Counted from the stretch's first letter, positions 8,702-19,938 are shown. The stretch is DNA of 64,000 nucleotides from Gemmatimonadota bacterium (GCA_016191225.1 JACPPC010000007.1:186001-250000), one strand, 5' to 3'. Translations and numbers: made by a program. The notes: generated from the letters alone by a model not told the origin.

Positions 8702-10339
8702 GTGCGACCGCATACTCCCTCAGCCACCGACGAATTGAGCCCGACCGCCACCTCCGCGCCAGCCACCATCGCCATCGTTGGCCCCGTGCGCCCGGAGTTC
8801 GCCACCATCCTCACCGACGAGGCACTCGACTTCGTCGCGCGGCTCGAGCGCGAGTTTGGCGGCACGATCGACGCCCTGCTGGCCGCACGCGCCCTGCGGC
8901 GCGCCCGCCTCGCCGCCGGCGACCAGCTCGGCTTCCTCGCCCACACCGCCGCCATTCGCAGCGCCGAGTGGCGCGTCCCGCCGGCCCCGGCCGACCTCGC
9001 CCGCCGCACGGTCGAGATCACCGGCCCGGTGGACCGGAAGATGATGATCAATGCCCTCAACTCGGGGGCCGACGTCTTCATGGCCGACTTCGAGGACGCG
9101 ACCTCGCCCACGTGGGACAACGTCATTCAGGGACAGGTCAACGTCCGCGACGCCGTGCGTCGCGAGATCCGCTTCACCGACGCGGCGACGGGCAAGTCGT
9201 ACCGGCTGGGCGCGCAGCTCGCCGCGCTCGTCATTCGCCCGCGGGGACTGCACCTGCCGGAGCGCCACCTCCTGCTGCAGGGCCGCCCGCTGCACGGGTG
9301 CCTGGTCGACTTCGGTCTCTGCGCCTTCCACAACGCGCGGCAGCTCGTGGCGAACGGGAGCGGGCCGTACTTCTACCTCCCCAAGCTCGAGTCGCACCTC
9401 GAAGCCCGCCTCTGGAACGAGGTCTTTGGCGCCGCACAGGTCGCCCTTGGCCTCCCGCGCGGGACGATCCGCGCCACGGTGCTGATCGAGACGCTGCCGG
9501 CGGCGTTCGAGATGGACGAGATCCTCTGGGAACTGCGCGAGCACGCCACGGGCCTCAACTGCGGCCGCTGGGATTACATCTTCAGCGCCATCAAGTGCCG
9601 GCGCCACGATCCGCGGGCGACGTACCCCGACCGCGCGCAAGTCACGATGACGCAGCCGAGCATGCGGGCCTACACGCTGCTGGCGATTCGCACATGCCAT
9701 CGCCGCGGCGCGCACGCCATGGGGGGGATGTCGGCCTTCATCCCGTCGCGCGACGCCGATGTGAATGCGAAGGCATTCGCGCAGGTGCGCGCCGACAAGG
9801 ACCGCGAGGCCGCCGATGGGCACGATGGCACCTGGGTCGCGCATCCGGGGATGGTGGCCGTCGCCCGCGAGGCGTTTGCGGCCCGCATGGCGGGACCGAA
9901 CCAGCTCGACCGCCGGCGCGACGACGTCGTGCCCGACGCCGCCGAGCTGCTGGAGCTCCCCGCCGGCACGCGGACCGAGGCCGGGCTGCGCCAGAACATC
10001 GGCGTCGGCATTCGCTACCTCGAGGCCTGGCTGCGCGGCCAGGGGGCGGTGCCGCTCTACAACCTCATGGAGGACGCCGCCACCGCCGAGATCTCGCGCG
10101 CGCAGGTCTGGCAGTGGGTGACGCACGGGGCCACGCTCGAGGACGGCCGCACCGTGACCGCCGATCTCGTTCGCGACCTGATCGCCGCGGAGATGGACGC
10201 CATCACCGGCGAACTGGGCGAGGCGAACCTCCCGAACCGTCGCTTCGCCGACGCGCGCCGACTCTTCACGGCGCTCGTGATCGCCCCGCACCTGGTCGAG
10301 TTCCTCACCACCGTAGCCTACGCCGCGCTCGACGCCTGA
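8702..10339 (+). CDS. aceB: Malate synthase A
   Basis: Condenses glyoxylate with acetyl-CoA to malate, the second step of the glyoxylate shunt. The 545 residues match the MSA length. Signatures include [42 protein letters not shown] and [18 protein letters not shown]. The GTG at 8702 was chosen because GAGAGGAAGA lies just upstream at ideal spacing; a TTG at 8660 is in frame but lies in the promoter region. It precedes aceA by 37 bp, forming an acetate/fatty-acid growth operon divergent from its probable regulator. Confidence 0.97.
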   Translation: MRPHTPSATDELSPTATSAPATIAIVGPVRPEFATILTDEALDFVARLEREFGGTIDALLAARALRRARLAAGDQLGFLAHTAAIRSAEWRVPPAPADLARRTVEITGPVDRKMMINALNSGADVFMADFEDATSPTWDNVIQGQVNVRDAVRREIRFTDAATGKSYRLGAQLAALVIRPRGLHLPERHLLLQGRPLHGCLVDFGLCAFHNARQLVANGSGPYFYLPKLESHLEARLWNEVFGAAQVALGLPRGTIRATVLIETLPAAFEMDEILWELREHATGLNCGRWDYIFSAIKCRRHDPRATYPDRAQVTMTQPSMRAYTLLAIRTCHRRGAHAMGGMSAFIPSRDADVNAKAFAQVRADKDREAADGHDGTWVAHPGMVAVAREAFAARMAGPNQLDRRRDDVVPDAAELLELPAGTRTEAGLRQNIGVGIRYLEAWLRGQGAVPLYNLMEDAATAEISRAQVWQWVTHGATLEDGRTVTADLVRDLIAAEMDAITGELGEANLPNRRFADARRLFTALVIAPHLVEFLTTVAYAALDA

Positions 10340-10376
10340 TCGCCCCGCCTCCCTTCCCCCCGCGAGGACTGCCAGC

Positions 10377-11657
10377 ATGATCGCCACCCTGGACCGCCCG
10401 GCCACCGCCCTCGATGCCGCCCCCGCCGGCCGCTGGAACGGGATCACCCGTCCCTACACCACGGCCGACGTCGGCCGGCTGCGCGGCAGCGTGCGCGTCG
10501 AGCACACGATCGCCGCCCTCGGCGCCCGCCGGCTGTGGGACCTCCTGACCACGCGCGACTACGTGAACGCGCTCGGCGCGCTGACCGGCAACCAGGCGGT
10601 GCAGCAGGTGCGCGCCGGACTGGAGGCGATCTACCTGAGTGGGTGGCAGGTGGCCGCCGACGCGAACCTCGGCGGCCAGACCTATCCCGACCAGAGCCTC
10701 TACCCGGCCAACAGCGTGCCAGCCGTGGTCCGGCGCATCAACGCCGCGCTCCTGCGGGCCGACCAGATCGAGCACGCCGAGTCGGGGGTGGCGCAGCGCC
10801 ACTGGCTGGCGCCGGTCATTGCCGACGCCGAGGCTGGCTTTGGCGGGCCGCTCAACGCCTACGAGCTGATGAAGGCGATGATCGAGGCGGGCGCGAGCGG
10901 CGTGCACTTCGAGGACCAGCTGGCGAGCGAGAAGAAGTGCGGCCACCTGGGGGGCAAGGTGCTCGTGCCGGGGTCGCAGTTCATCCGCACCCTCGTGGCC
11001 GCGCGTCTCGCCGCCGACGTGGCCGGCGTGCCGACGCTGATCGTCGCCCGCACCGACGCCGACAGCGCGCAACTGCTCACCACCGACATCGACGAGCGCG
11101 ATCGCCCGTTCCTCACCGGCGAGCGCACCGCCGAGGGCTACCACCGCATCTCCGGCGGACTCAGGATGGCGGTGGCCCGGGCGCTGGCCTACGCGCCCTA
11201 CTCCGACCTGATGTGGATGGAGACGTCCAAGCCCGACCTGGCCGAGGCGCGAGCCTTCTCGGAGGCGGTGCACGCCGAATTCCCGGGCAAGATGCTCGCC
11301 TACAACTGCTCTCCGAGCTTCAACTGGAAGAAGAAGCTCGACGCGACGACGATCGCGAAGTTCCAGCGCGAACTGGGGGCGATGGGCTTCAAGTTCCAGT
11401 TCGTGACGCTCGCCGGCTTCCACCAGCTCAACCACGGGATGTTCGAGCTCGCGCGCGGATACAAGGAGCGCGGGATGAGCGCGTACGCGGACCTGCAGGA
11501 GGCGGAATTCGCGAGCGAGGCCAATGGCTACACCGCCACGAAGCACCAGCGCGAGGTGGGGACCGGGTACTTCGACGACATCATGCAGACGATTTCCGGC
11601 GGGACGTCGAGCACGCTCGCACTGGAGGGGAGCACGGAATCGGCGCAGTTCAAGTAG
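10377..11657 (+). CDS. aceA: Isocitrate lyase
   Basis: Splits isocitrate into glyoxylate and succinate, bypassing the CO2-releasing steps of the TCA cycle. The 426 residues match bacterial ICL1. The catalytic loop KKCGH is at 186-190 (nucleophile C188), with the metal-site segment [11 protein letters not shown] and the [12 protein letters not shown] substrate loop intact. Second gene after aceB with a normal 37-bp gap. Ends in a convergent region with a strong hairpin. Confidence 0.98.
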   Translation: MIATLDRPATALDAAPAGRWNGITRPYTTADVGRLRGSVRVEHTIAALGARRLWDLLTTRDYVNALGALTGNQAVQQVRAGLEAIYLSGWQVAADANLGGQTYPDQSLYPANSVPAVVRRINAALLRADQIEHAESGVAQRHWLAPVIADAEAGFGGPLNAYELMKAMIEAGASGVHFEDQLASEKKCGHLGGKVLVPGSQFIRTLVAARLAADVAGVPTLIVARTDADSAQLLTTDIDERDRPFLTGERTAEGYHRISGGLRMAVARALAYAPYSDLMWMETSKPDLAEARAFSEAVHAEFPGKMLAYNCSPSFNWKKKLDATTIAKFQRELGAMGFKFQFVTLAGFHQLNHGMFELARGYKERGMSAYADLQEAEFASEANGYTATKHQREVGTGYFDDIMQTISGGTSSTLALEGSTESAQFK

Positions 11658-11724
11658 CCGCGCGGGGAGGTGGCTGGAGGGGAGGATGGGGCGGGCGCAA
11701 CCGCGGAGGCGCGGCGGGGATCCG

Positions 11725-11755
11725 CCGAACCGCGCGCGGCCTTCGCGCGGTTCGG
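11725..11755. terminator. Bidirectional hairpin between aceA and dut
   Basis: Perfect 12-bp stem CCGAACCGCGCG / CGCGCGGTTCGG around a 7-nt loop, midway between two convergent genes. No U-tract follows on either strand, so it may block or pause transcription rather than act as a textbook intrinsic terminator. Confidence 0.65.
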
Positions 11756-11767
11756 GGCGACCGAACC

Positions 11768-12211
11768 TCAGCGTCCGGTGCTTCCGAACCCGCCCTGGCC
11801 CCGCTCGCTGTCGGTCAGGTCCGCCGCCTCGACCAGCTCCGGCGCCTCGAACTTTGCGAACACCAGCTGCGCGATCCGGTCACCGCGGGCGAAGGCCACC
11901 GGGGCGCCGCCGCCGTTGAGCAGGATGACCTTGAGCTCGCCTCGATAGTCGGGGTCGATCGTGCCGGGGGCGTTGGGAAGCACGATGCAATGCTTGAGGG
12001 CGAGCCCGGACCGGGGGCGCACCTGCATCTCGAGCCCGGCGGGGAGCTCGAACGAGAGCCCGGTCGCCACCGCCCGCCGCTCCCCGGGCGCAAGGACGAA
12101 GTCGGGCTCGGCGCTTCGCACGTCGTAGCCGGCGGCGTGCGCCGTTTCGCGCGCGGGGAGGGGCAGGTCGGCGTTGTGGGCGAGCCGCCGGACCTTCACG
12201 CCGGGCTTCAC
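11768..12211 (-). CDS. dut: Deoxyuridine 5'-triphosphate nucleotidohydrolase (dUTPase)
   Basis: Hydrolyses dUTP to dUMP and pyrophosphate, which keeps uracil out of DNA and feeds dTMP synthesis. All five motifs of the trimeric family are present in 147 residues: [39 protein letters not shown] and the C-terminal [11 protein letters not shown]. The GTG at 12211 overlaps the upstream kinase stop (GTGA), so dut appears translationally coupled to a Ser/Thr kinase gene. That is an unusual pairing. Confidence 0.95.
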   Translation of the reverse strand: MKPGVKVRRLAHNADLPLPARETAHAAGYDVRSAEPDFVLAPGERRAVATGLSFELPAGLEMQVRPRSGLALKHCIVLPNAPGTIDPDYRGELKVILLNGGGAPVAFARGDRIAQLVFAKFEAPELVEAADLTDSERGQGGFGSTGR

Positions 12212-15207
12212 TTCTTCACGTCCCCCACCAGTTTCGCGAGCCGGGACCTGGCGTCGTCGAGCTGTGGCTTGTACGCCGGCGGCGGCCGGTCCACCGTGTG
12301 GAGCAGGCGCTGGTACATGATCGCGGCCCGCCGCTTGTCGCCGGCGGCCTCGAAGGCCAGCCCGCGCTGGTACGAGTTGAGGGCGCCGAATGCCGCCTGC
12401 ACCGCCACGGGGCGCAGGCTCGTGACGAGGGCGTCGGTCCACTGCAGGTAGTGCTCCGCGCGAGCCGGCTGGTTCGCGCGAACCAGCGCCCGGCCGATCA
12501 GCAGCCGGTGCACCGGCAAGGCGCTCGAGAAGGTGGCGGCCGTCCGCATGGCCTCGTCCTCGAGCGCCATCAGGCTGTCGGCACCGGCACCGCGCCGCTC
12601 CCGCCACAGTGCCCGCAGCGAGCGCGGCAGCGCCCGGCCCACCTGACTGGTGTCGGCTATGGACTGCGCCGCGCGGACGAGGCGCGCCGAGTCGTCGCCG
12701 GCGAGGGCGAGCAGGCCGTCGAGCCACTGCAGTTCCGCCGCACCGATCGACGACAGCCTGAGGTGCTTTCCCCGTACCCGCGCCAGCACCCGTTCCGCCT
12801 CCTCGCGCGGGACCCCACCTGCCCAGGCGCCGAGCGCGGCGACGCGCGCGGCGGTGAGCTTCACGGCATCCGGGGAGCCGTCGATCTCGACCCGCTCCAG
12901 CATCGGCAGCGCGGCGGCGTAGTCGCCGCGCGCGGCCGTCAGGAGCCCCTGGCCGAAGTCGACCTGTGTTTCAAGGCCCACGTAGGTGCCGCGCGCTCGG
13001 GCGAGTGGCACCAGGTCGCCGGCGTCGGGGTGCCCGACAATGCCGAATCCGGCGAACCAGGCGATGGCGGGTTGGGTGCGCGCATACTCGGCAAAGGCGG
13101 CCAAGGCGAGGAGGGTGGAATCGCGCTCGGGGCCCCGTCTTCCCGCGGCGACCGCCTGCCAGAACCGGCGCAACTCGCCGAGCATGCTGCGATTCGCGCC
13201 CGTGGCGCCGCGCTCGGCGGCGCCAAGGCGGCGAATTGCCTCGGCGGTGTCGTCAAGGGCCACCGCGACCATCCCGGCATGCCAGGCATTGTCCGCATGA
13301 TCCGGGGCCAGGACGTCGAGCCGCGACAGGAAGGGCCTCGCCTCGGCGACCGGGATCCCTACCACGGGCCCCCCGTGGATGATCAAGTCGGCTGCCGTGT
13401 ATTGGGCGAGGGCATAGTCAGGGTAGGCGGCCGCCAGAGCACGCATCGAGTCCACGCGCTGGACCGTGGGCAGGCTCATCTCCCGCAATGCCACGAACCG
13501 CCGGTCGCGCTCGGACAGCCGCGCGCCGAGCGCGAGCAGGCGCGACCGCACGACCGCGTCCTCCGGCTGCAACGACCAGTTGAGCAGCCAGTCCCGGCGC
13601 AGGTACGCCTGCACGAAGTTCGAATCGGCATCGGTTGCGCGCTTGTAGGCCTCCAGCGCGCCGTTCACGTCGAGCTTCTCGAACTTCGCCTCGCCGTCGA
13701 GGAACGCCCGCAGTGCCTCCATGCTCGGCGTTGCCACGCTCGCGATGTACGGCGACGGTGCCTTGCCCTTGCGCCAGACCCCCCGCAGCAGCTGCCAGGT
13801 GAGCGAGTCCGTGAGGGCGCGGATCTCCCCCGCCGGCGCGAGCGCCGTCGCCCGCACCAGCGGCTCGGCCTCGCCCACGCGGTAGAGCGCGAGGGACGCG
13901 CGCACCGCGGCCCCCTCGGGCACGAGCGATCCGTGCACGACGCTGCGCGCCCCGAGGGTGGTCGCGAGGTTACGGGCGTCGCTCAGCGGCAGGGGCTGCG
14001 GCAGCCTGGCCGAGTTCATCAGCACTGTCATCGCGTCGATTGTGCGGAGCGATCCGACGCCGTCGAGGTTGGTGCTCAGGGTGACCACGAGGTCGCGGCC
14101 GAGGCGCGTGATCACCGAGTCGCCTGACGTGCCGAGGGGAGTCACGGCAATGAGGTCGGTTCCCTCGGCCACGGGCGACGCGTTGCGCTGGCCGCGCCAC
14201 CACCAGCCGCCGGCGAGCAGTCCCGCGACGAGCACCGAGATTGCCGCGGCCCTGCCGACGAGCGAGCGGCGCCCGCCGGTCGCGGCCGCACCCGATGCGC
14301 CCGCGACAGGGTCCGCATGGGCGGCCGGCTGCGGGGTGGTCAGGCTCACCGCCGACCCGCCGGGCGTGGTCACGCCGTCGAGGATCGTGAGCGCCTCCAT
14401 GGCGCTCTGCGGTCGCTCGGCGGCGCTCTTGGCCATCAGGCGGGCGGCGAGCTGCGCCACCGCCGGCGGCACGTCCCCGCGACGGTCCTCGACCCGCGGC
14501 ACGGGGGCGGTCGCATGGGCCGCGATGACCGCTTGCGCCGCGCCGCTGTACGGTGGCGCGCCGACCAGCATTTCGTAGATCACCGCCCCGGTGGCGTACA
14601 GGTCGGCGCGATGGTTGGTGGTGGGGTCGGCCATGGCCTGCTCGGGGGCCATGTAGGCCGGCGTGCCGAGTGCCATGCCGATGCTCGTGAGTCCACTCGA
14701 CGACAGCCCGGCGTCGGCGAGGGCCTTGGCCACGCCGAAGTCGGCCACCACCGCATGTCGTCCCTCGAGCAGGATGTTCTCCGGCTTCACGTCGCGGTGC
14801 ACGATCCCCTGCTCGTGCGCGTAGCTGAGCGCGTCGAGCACCTCGCGGGCGATGCGCAGCGCGTCGGCCAGCGGGAGCGCCCCCTCGCGCACGAGCCGTG
14901 CCCGCAGCGACTCCCCGGACACGAACGGCATCGCGTACCACAGCAGCGTGTCGGTCCCTCCCGCGGTCAGCACCGGCACGATGTGCGGGTGCTGCAGGTT
15001 GGCGATCGTCTTGACCTCGCGCCGAAACCGCTCGGCACTCGCCCCCGACGAGCCCTCGGCGTCGAGCACCTTCACCACCACCCGCCGCCCGAGGGCCCTG
15101 TCGGTGGCGAGGAAGACGCGGGCCATCCCCCCGCCCCCGAGCTCGCGCTCGAGGGCGAGGGCCTCGCCCAGCATCGCCTGCAGCCGCTCCGCCAGCCCGT
15201 CGCTCAT
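12208..15207 (-). CDS. Membrane Ser/Thr protein kinase with TPR-like sensor/effector tail
   Basis: Hanks-type kinase of 999 residues. The kinase domain (about 20-275) has a Gly-rich loop at GGGGMARV, Lys46, HRDVKPEN (HRD at 137-139), DFG at 156-158 and APEQ. After a Thr/Ala-rich linker, one hydrophobic segment (about 320-337, ending GGWWW) anchors it. The remaining 650 residues are outside if the kinase is cytoplasmic; they begin with a TolB-N-like stretch and continue as alpha-helical TPR-like repeats. Kinases of this architecture are expanded in Gemmatimonadota and Acidobacteria. TAGCTT sits 8 nt before the ATG. It overlaps dut; its substrate is unknown. Confidence 0.9.
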   Translation of the reverse strand: MSDGLAERLQAMLGEALALERELGGGGMARVFLATDRALGRRVVVKVLDAEGSSGASAERFRREVKTIANLQHPHIVPVLTAGGTDTLLWYAMPFVSGESLRARLVREGALPLADALRIAREVLDALSYAHEQGIVHRDVKPENILLEGRHAVVADFGVAKALADAGLSSSGLTSIGMALGTPAYMAPEQAMADPTTNHRADLYATGAVIYEMLVGAPPYSGAAQAVIAAHATAPVPRVEDRRGDVPPAVAQLAARLMAKSAAERPQSAMEALTILDGVTTPGGSAVSLTTPQPAAHADPVAGASGAAATGGRRSLVGRAAAISVLVAGLLAGGWWWRGQRNASPVAEGTDLIAVTPLGTSGDSVITRLGRDLVVTLSTNLDGVGSLRTIDAMTVLMNSARLPQPLPLSDARNLATTLGARSVVHGSLVPEGAAVRASLALYRVGEAEPLVRATALAPAGEIRALTDSLTWQLLRGVWRKGKAPSPYIASVATPSMEALRAFLDGEAKFEKLDVNGALEAYKRATDADSNFVQAYLRRDWLLNWSLQPEDAVVRSRLLALGARLSERDRRFVALREMSLPTVQRVDSMRALAAAYPDYALAQYTAADLIIHGGPVVGIPVAEARPFLSRLDVLAPDHADNAWHAGMVAVALDDTAEAIRRLGAAERGATGANRSMLGELRRFWQAVAAGRRGPERDSTLLALAAFAEYARTQPAIAWFAGFGIVGHPDAGDLVPLARARGTYVGLETQVDFGQGLLTAARGDYAAALPMLERVEIDGSPDAVKLTAARVAALGAWAGGVPREEAERVLARVRGKHLRLSSIGAAELQWLDGLLALAGDDSARLVRAAQSIADTSQVGRALPRSLRALWRERRGAGADSLMALEDEAMRTAATFSSALPVHRLLIGRALVRANQPARAEHYLQWTDALVTSLRPVAVQAAFGALNSYQRGLAFEAAGDKRRAAIMYQRLLHTVDRPPPAYKPQLDDARSRLAKLVGDVKK

Positions 15208-15215
15208 GGGCGGCT

Positions 15216-15221
15216 AAGCTA
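15216..15221 (-). promoter_or_regulatory. Probable -10 box of the kinase-dut operon
   Basis: TAGCTT on the minus strand, 8 nt before the kinase ATG, with no Shine-Dalgarno between, suggests a leaderless mRNA. The box abuts the hairpin that follows ald, so termination and initiation sites are packed together. Confidence 0.5.
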
Positions 15222-15222
15222 T

Positions 15223-15243
15223 GGCCCGCGCCGGCAGCGGGCC
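15223..15243 (-). terminator. Hairpin downstream of ald
   Basis: GGCCCGC and GCGGGCC pair as a 7-bp GC stem directly after the ald stop. No U-tract follows, so the strength is uncertain. It overlaps the expected -35 region of the kinase promoter. Confidence 0.45.
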
Positions 15244-15247
15244 ACGG

Positions 15248-16363
15248 TTATCCGAGAAAGTCGTCCGCGTTCTTGAGCGGGAGGCCGAAGGCCTCGGCCA
15301 CGGCCGGGTAGGTCACCTGCCCGGCGACCATGTTGAGCCCCTTCTTGAGCGCGGGGCTCTCGTGCAGGGCGCGCTTCCACCCCTTGCTGGCCAGCGCCAG
15401 CGCGTAGTTGAGCGTCGCGTTGGTGAGTGCCAGGGTGCTGGTGCGCGGGACCCCGCCGGGCATGTTCGCCACGCCATAGTGGATCACGCCGTCCACCACG
15501 TAGGTCGGGTTCTCGTGCGTGGTGGGGTGGATCGTCTCCACGCAGCCCCCCTGGTCCACCGCCACGTCCACGATCACCGAGCCGGGGCGCATGACCTTGA
15601 GGTCCTCGCGCCGGATCAGCTTGGGCGCCTTGGCGCCGGGAATCAGCACGCCGCCCACCACGAGGTCGGCCGTGGCGATCTGCTCGAGGATGTTCTGGTG
15701 GTTGGAGTAGATGAGCGTGACGTTCGCGGGCATCACGTCGCTCAGGTAGCGCAGCCGCTCGAGCGAGATGTCGAGCAGGGTGACCTTGGCGCCGAGCCCC
15801 GCCGCCATCTTGGCCGCGTTGATGCCCACGATGCCGCCGCCGAGGATCACGACCTTGGCGGGCGCCACGCCCGGCACGCCGCCGAGCAGCACGCCGCGGC
15901 CGCCGTACAGCTTCTCGAGGTACTTGGCCCCCTCCTGCACCGCCATCCGCCCCGCCACCTCGCTCATCGGCGTCAGCAGCGGGAGCTCGTGGCTCGACAG
16001 CTCCACCGTCTCGTAGGCGATGCAGACGGCGCCGCTGGCGATGTGCGCCCTGGTGAGCTTCTCGTCGGCCGCGAAGTGAAAGTAGGTGAAGATCACCTGG
16101 TCCTTCCGCATGTGCGGCCACTCCCTCTCGATCGGCTCCTTGACCTTGATGATCATGTCGGCGCGCTTCCACACCGTCGCCGCGTCGGGGGCGATCTCGG
16201 CTCCGACGGCGGTGTACTGCACGTCGGTGAAGCCGCTGCCGTCGCCGGCCCCCTGTTCCATCAGCACCTTGTGGCCGGCGGCCACGAACGCCTCGGCGCC
16301 CGCGGGGACCAGGGCGACACGATTCTCGTTGGTCTTGATCTCCTTCGGAACGCCGATCTGCAT
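15248..16363 (-). CDS. ald: Alanine dehydrogenase
   Basis: NAD-dependent interconversion of L-alanine and pyruvate plus ammonia. The 371 residues match the family. The N-terminus MQIGVPKEIKTNENRVAL is the AlaDH/PNT signature (pyruvate-binding Arg and Lys), and the Rossmann domain has VILGGGIVGINAAKMAAGLGA. Catalytic His (YFHFAADEKL region) and VDVAVDQGGC are intact. It lies 75 bp after the M16 protease gene on the same strand, so it could be read through from the pnp operon or have its own promoter, which I could not see clearly. Confidence 0.96.
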   Translation of the reverse strand: MQIGVPKEIKTNENRVALVPAGAEAFVAAGHKVLMEQGAGDGSGFTDVQYTAVGAEIAPDAATVWKRADMIIKVKEPIEREWPHMRKDQVIFTYFHFAADEKLTRAHIASGAVCIAYETVELSSHELPLLTPMSEVAGRMAVQEGAKYLEKLYGGRGVLLGGVPGVAPAKVVILGGGIVGINAAKMAAGLGAKVTLLDISLERLRYLSDVMPANVTLIYSNHQNILEQIATADLVVGGVLIPGAKAPKLIRREDLKVMRPGSVIVDVAVDQGGCVETIHPTTHENPTYVVDGVIHYGVANMPGGVPRTSTLALTNATLNYALALASKGWKRALHESPALKKGLNMVAGQVTYPAVAEAFGLPLKNADDFLG

Positions 16364-16438
16364 CGAAAGGTCTCGCGCGGCTGGAGGTTCGGTGTGGGCG
16401 ACGAGTGCACCGTCGCGAACGGTCGGAACGGTCGGGAG

Positions 16439-17710
16439 CTAGTCGAGCGGGCCGAGGCGCACCACGGTCTGGCGCCCCGGCTGGAAGAAATCCTCGCACA
16501 CCTGCCGCACTTGCGCGAGGTCCACGGCGTCGATTTCGGCGAGCATCGCATCCACGTCGCGCCAGGGCCGGCCGTAGAGTTCGGTGGCGGCGGCGCGGTA
16601 CATGCGGCTGCTCACCCCCTCCATCGACAGCACGACCTGGCCCTTGAGCTGCTGCTTGGCCATGGCGAGGTCGGCCGCCGGGATCCCCTCGGTCGCGACG
16701 CGGTCGAGCTCCTCGCGCACCACCGCCTCGGCCTTGGCGGCCGTGTCGGGGGCCGTGCCCAGGTAGACGCCGTGTGAGCCGGACCCGGTGAAGAAGTCGG
16801 CGAAGGTGGAAACGGAGTAGGCCAGGCCCAGGTCCTCGCGCACCCGCTGGAAGAGGCGCGAGCTCATGCCGTCGCCGAGGAGCATCGACACGAGGCCGAA
16901 GGCGTGGCGCCGCGGGTCGGCGTTGGCGATCGCCCGCGAGCCGAGCACGAGGTGCACCTGCGAGCCGTCGCGCCCGTGCACCTGCTGCACGCCCGGGACC
17001 TCCGGGGGAAGCGCCGGCAGCGCCGGCAGGGTCCCGCCGGCCGGCGCGGCGTGCCAGCCGCCCCGCTCGAGCGAGTCGAGCAGCTGCTCGTGCTCCACGC
17101 TGCCGGCGGCAGCGACGACGATGAGCGCGGGGCGGTAGGCTCGCTCGTGGAGGGCGCGGAGGTCGGCGATCCGCAGGGCCCCCACGGTCTCGCGGGTGCC
17201 GAGGATCGGCCACCCGAAGGCCGAGTTGCCCCACAGCGCGGCATTGTGCAACTCGAAGACGAGGTCGTCGGGGGCGTCCTCGACGCTCCCGATTTCCTCG
17301 AGGATGACCTTCTTCTCGAGCTTGAGGTCGCTTTCGCGCAGCGCGGGCTGGAAGATGAGCTCGCCGATCACCCGGGTGGCGTCGTCGAGGTGCTCGTCGA
17401 GCATGCGCGCCTGGAAGGCGGTGTGGTCGCGCGAGGTGTAGGCGTCGAGCGAGCCGCCGAGCTGCTCGATCGAGAGGGCGATCTCGCGGGGGCCCATGTG
17501 CCGCGTGCCCTTGAACACGAGGTGCTCGAGGCAGTGCGACACGCCCACCTGCGCCGCCGCCTCGTGCACGCTGGCCGAGCGGACCCACGCCCCGACGGCA
17601 ACCGACCGCACTCCCGGGATGAACTCCGAGAGCACGGTCAGTCCGTTGTCGAGCGTCGTCTTGCGGAGCCCCGGCGTGGTGCGGCCGGGTCGGGCGACGA
17701 CGTCAGTCAC
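16439..17710 (-). CDS. M16 family zinc metallopeptidase (processing-peptidase-like)
   Basis: Pitrilysin-family protease of 423 residues. The inverted zinc motif H59-C-L-E-H63 and the third ligand in ILEEIGSVED (about E139) are intact, so it is probably active. The following half carries the M16 inactive domain. It resembles the YmxG/PqqL-type 'mitochondrial processing peptidase-like' proteins often found next to pnp in bacteria. The GTG shares one base with the pnp stop (TAGTG), showing tight coupling. No signal peptide is visible, so it is probably cytoplasmic. Confidence 0.92.
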   Translation of the reverse strand: MTDVVARPGRTTPGLRKTTLDNGLTVLSEFIPGVRSVAVGAWVRSASVHEAAAQVGVSHCLEHLVFKGTRHMGPREIALSIEQLGGSLDAYTSRDHTAFQARMLDEHLDDATRVIGELIFQPALRESDLKLEKKVILEEIGSVEDAPDDLVFELHNAALWGNSAFGWPILGTRETVGALRIADLRALHERAYRPALIVVAAAGSVEHEQLLDSLERGGWHAAPAGGTLPALPALPPEVPGVQQVHGRDGSQVHLVLGSRAIANADPRRHAFGLVSMLLGDGMSSRLFQRVREDLGLAYSVSTFADFFTGSGSHGVYLGTAPDTAAKAEAVVREELDRVATEGIPAADLAMAKQQLKGQVVLSMEGVSSRMYRAAATELYGRPWRDVDAMLAEIDAVDLAQVRQVCEDFFQPGRQTVVRLGPLD

Positions 17711-19938
17711 TACCGGCGACCCCGGCCTCCGCCGCCGCCACGACGGCCGCGATCGCCGCCGCCACGGGGGCGCTCGCCGTCGCCGCCGGCCATCGCCGGC
17801 TCGCCCTCGCCGCGCGGTTCGCGCGGGGGACGGGGCTCCTCTTCCGGCATCCCCTCGGGGCGCGGAATCAGGGCCTTCATCGAGAGCCGCAGGCGGCCAC
17901 GCTCGTCACGGTCGATGAGCTTGACCTTCACGCGGTCGCCGCGCTTGACGACGTCCTCGGTCTTCTCGGTGCGGCCCCACTGGAGCTCGGAGATGTGCAC
18001 GAGGCCTTCCGTCCCCGGCATGATCTCGACGAAGGCGCCGAAGGCCGTGGTGCTCTTGACCGGCCCCTCGTACGTCTCGCCGACGATCGGCTCGGCGGTG
18101 AGCTGCTGGACCATCGAGCGGGCGCGCTCCATGGCCTCGCCACCCACGGCGGCGATCGTGACCAGGCCCGAGTCGTCGACGGTGAGTTCGGCGCCGGTCT
18201 CGTCCTGGATCCCGCGGATCGTCTTGCCCTTGGGGCCGATCAGGTCGCCGATCTTCTCGGGGCTGATCTGCACGGTGACGATGCGCGGCGCCCATGGCGA
18301 CATCTCGGCGCGCGGCGACGGCAGGGCCTTGTTCATCTCGCCGAGGATGTGCAGGCGGCCTTCCTTGGCCTGCGCCAGCGCCTCGCGCATGATGTCGAGG
18401 TCGAGCCCCTCGATCTTGATGTCCATCTGGATCGAGGTGATCCCGTTCTCGGTGCCGGCGACCTTGAAGTCCATGTCGCCGAGGTGGTCCTCGGTGCCGA
18501 GGATGTCGGTCAGGATCGCGTACTTCTTCCCCTCCTTGATCAGCCCCATCGCCACGCCGGCCACGGCGGCCTTCATCGGCACGCCGGCGTCGAACAGCGA
18601 CAGCGAGCCGCCGCAGACGGAGGCCATCGAGCTCGAACCGTTGGACTCGAGCACGTCGGAGACGATGCGGATCGTGTACGGGAACTCCTCGAACGGCGGC
18701 AGGACCCCCTGCAGCGCGCGCTCGGCGAGGTTGCCGTGGCCGATCTCGCGGCGGCTGGTGCCGCGCATCGGGCGCACCTCGCCCGTGGAGAAGGGCGGGA
18801 AGTTGTAGTGGAGCATGAACGACTTGGTCGTCTCGCCCGGGTCGTCGATCGAGTCGAGGCGCTGGACGTCGTTGGCGGTGCCGAGGGTCGTGGTCACGAG
18901 CGCCTGGGTCTGGCCGCGGGTGAACAGCGACGAGCCGTGGGCGCGCGGGAGGAGGCCGTTGTCGATCGAGATCGCGCGGACCTCGGTGGGGCCGCGGCCG
19001 TCGACGCGCTTGCCCGTGTCGAGCACCTGCGCGCGGAGGGTGTTGTACTCCACGTCGCCGAGCACGTGGCTGATGTCGGCCGCGTTGTCGGGGAAGTCGG
19101 CGAGGAATGCCGCCTTGAGCTCCTTCTTGGCGGCCTCGACGGCCTCGATGCGCTTGTGCTTGTCCTTCTGGTTGATGGCGGCGCTGATCTTCGGCTCGGC
19201 GGCGGCCTTGACCTTCTTGACGAGGTCGGCGGCGGGCTCGGCCTTGCTCCACTCCATCTTGTCGGCGCGCCCCTCGTCGAGCATCTCCTGCTGGAAGGCG
19301 ATCAGCTCCTTGATCCCCTTGTGGGCGACCTGGAGGGCCTCGACGACGTCGGCCTCGCTGACCTCGAGCGCGCCCCCCTCGACCATCACGATCGAGTCGG
19401 CGGAACCGGCGACGACGAGCTCCATGTCGCTGTACTCGAGCTGCTGGAAGGTCGGGTTGAGGACCCACTTGCCCTGAATGCGGCCGACGCGGACGCCGGC
19501 GATCGGGGCCGCGAACGGCGTCCTGCTCATGTTCAGGGCGAGGCTCGTGCCGACAAGGCCGAGGACGTCGGCGTCGTTCTCCTGGTCGGCGGAAATCACG
19601 TACAGGAAGACCTGCACCTCGTTCTTGAATCCTTCCGGGAAGAGGGGGCGGATCGAGCGGTCGATGATCCGGCACGACAGGATCTCGTTGTCGTGCGGGC
19701 GCCCTTCGCGCTTGATGAATCCGCCCGGGATCTTGCCCGCGGCGTAGGTCTTCTCCTTGTACTCGACCGTGAGGGGGAAGAAGGGGAGCGGGCTCTCCTT
19801 GTCGCTCACGGTCACGGCGGCGAGCACCATCGTGTCGCCGAACTGCACGAGGGCGGAGCCGGCGGCCTGCTTCGCCATGCGGCCCGTCTCGAGGACGAGC
19901 TTGCGGCCGGCGAAGGTCCTTTCCTTGCGTTGCATCAT
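17710..19938 (-). CDS. pnp: Polyribonucleotide nucleotidyltransferase (PNPase)
   Basis: Phosphorolytic 3'-to-5' exoribonuclease in RNA decay. In 742 residues it has two RNase PH domains (GTSRREIGHGNLAERAL in the second), a helical domain between them, a KH domain (ISPEKIGDLIGPKGKTIRGI) and an S1 domain (GPVKSTTAFGAFVEI). An Arg/Gly-rich tail of about 50 residues after S1 is a lineage extension likely to aid RNA binding. Two ATGs are adjacent (19938, 19935). It follows rpsO with a terminator-like hairpin between, as in the E. coli rpsO-pnp operon. Confidence 0.98.
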   Translation of the reverse strand: MMQRKERTFAGRKLVLETGRMAKQAAGSALVQFGDTMVLAAVTVSDKESPLPFFPLTVEYKEKTYAAGKIPGGFIKREGRPHDNEILSCRIIDRSIRPLFPEGFKNEVQVFLYVISADQENDADVLGLVGTSLALNMSRTPFAAPIAGVRVGRIQGKWVLNPTFQQLEYSDMELVVAGSADSIVMVEGGALEVSEADVVEALQVAHKGIKELIAFQQEMLDEGRADKMEWSKAEPAADLVKKVKAAAEPKISAAINQKDKHKRIEAVEAAKKELKAAFLADFPDNAADISHVLGDVEYNTLRAQVLDTGKRVDGRGPTEVRAISIDNGLLPRAHGSSLFTRGQTQALVTTTLGTANDVQRLDSIDDPGETTKSFMLHYNFPPFSTGEVRPMRGTSRREIGHGNLAERALQGVLPPFEEFPYTIRIVSDVLESNGSSSMASVCGGSLSLFDAGVPMKAAVAGVAMGLIKEGKKYAILTDILGTEDHLGDMDFKVAGTENGITSIQMDIKIEGLDLDIMREALAQAKEGRLHILGEMNKALPSPRAEMSPWAPRIVTVQISPEKIGDLIGPKGKTIRGIQDETGAELTVDDSGLVTIAAVGGEAMERARSMVQQLTAEPIVGETYEGPVKSTTAFGAFVEIMPGTEGLVHISELQWGRTEKTEDVVKRGDRVKVKLIDRDERGRLRLSMKALIPRPEGMPEEEPRPPREPRGEGEPAMAGGDGERPRGGGDRGRRGGGGGRGRR

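Noticed and set aside
16364-16438. Terminator or promoter between the M16 gene and ald
   Set aside because: The 75-bp gap has only short GC stems and no convincing -35/-10 pair.
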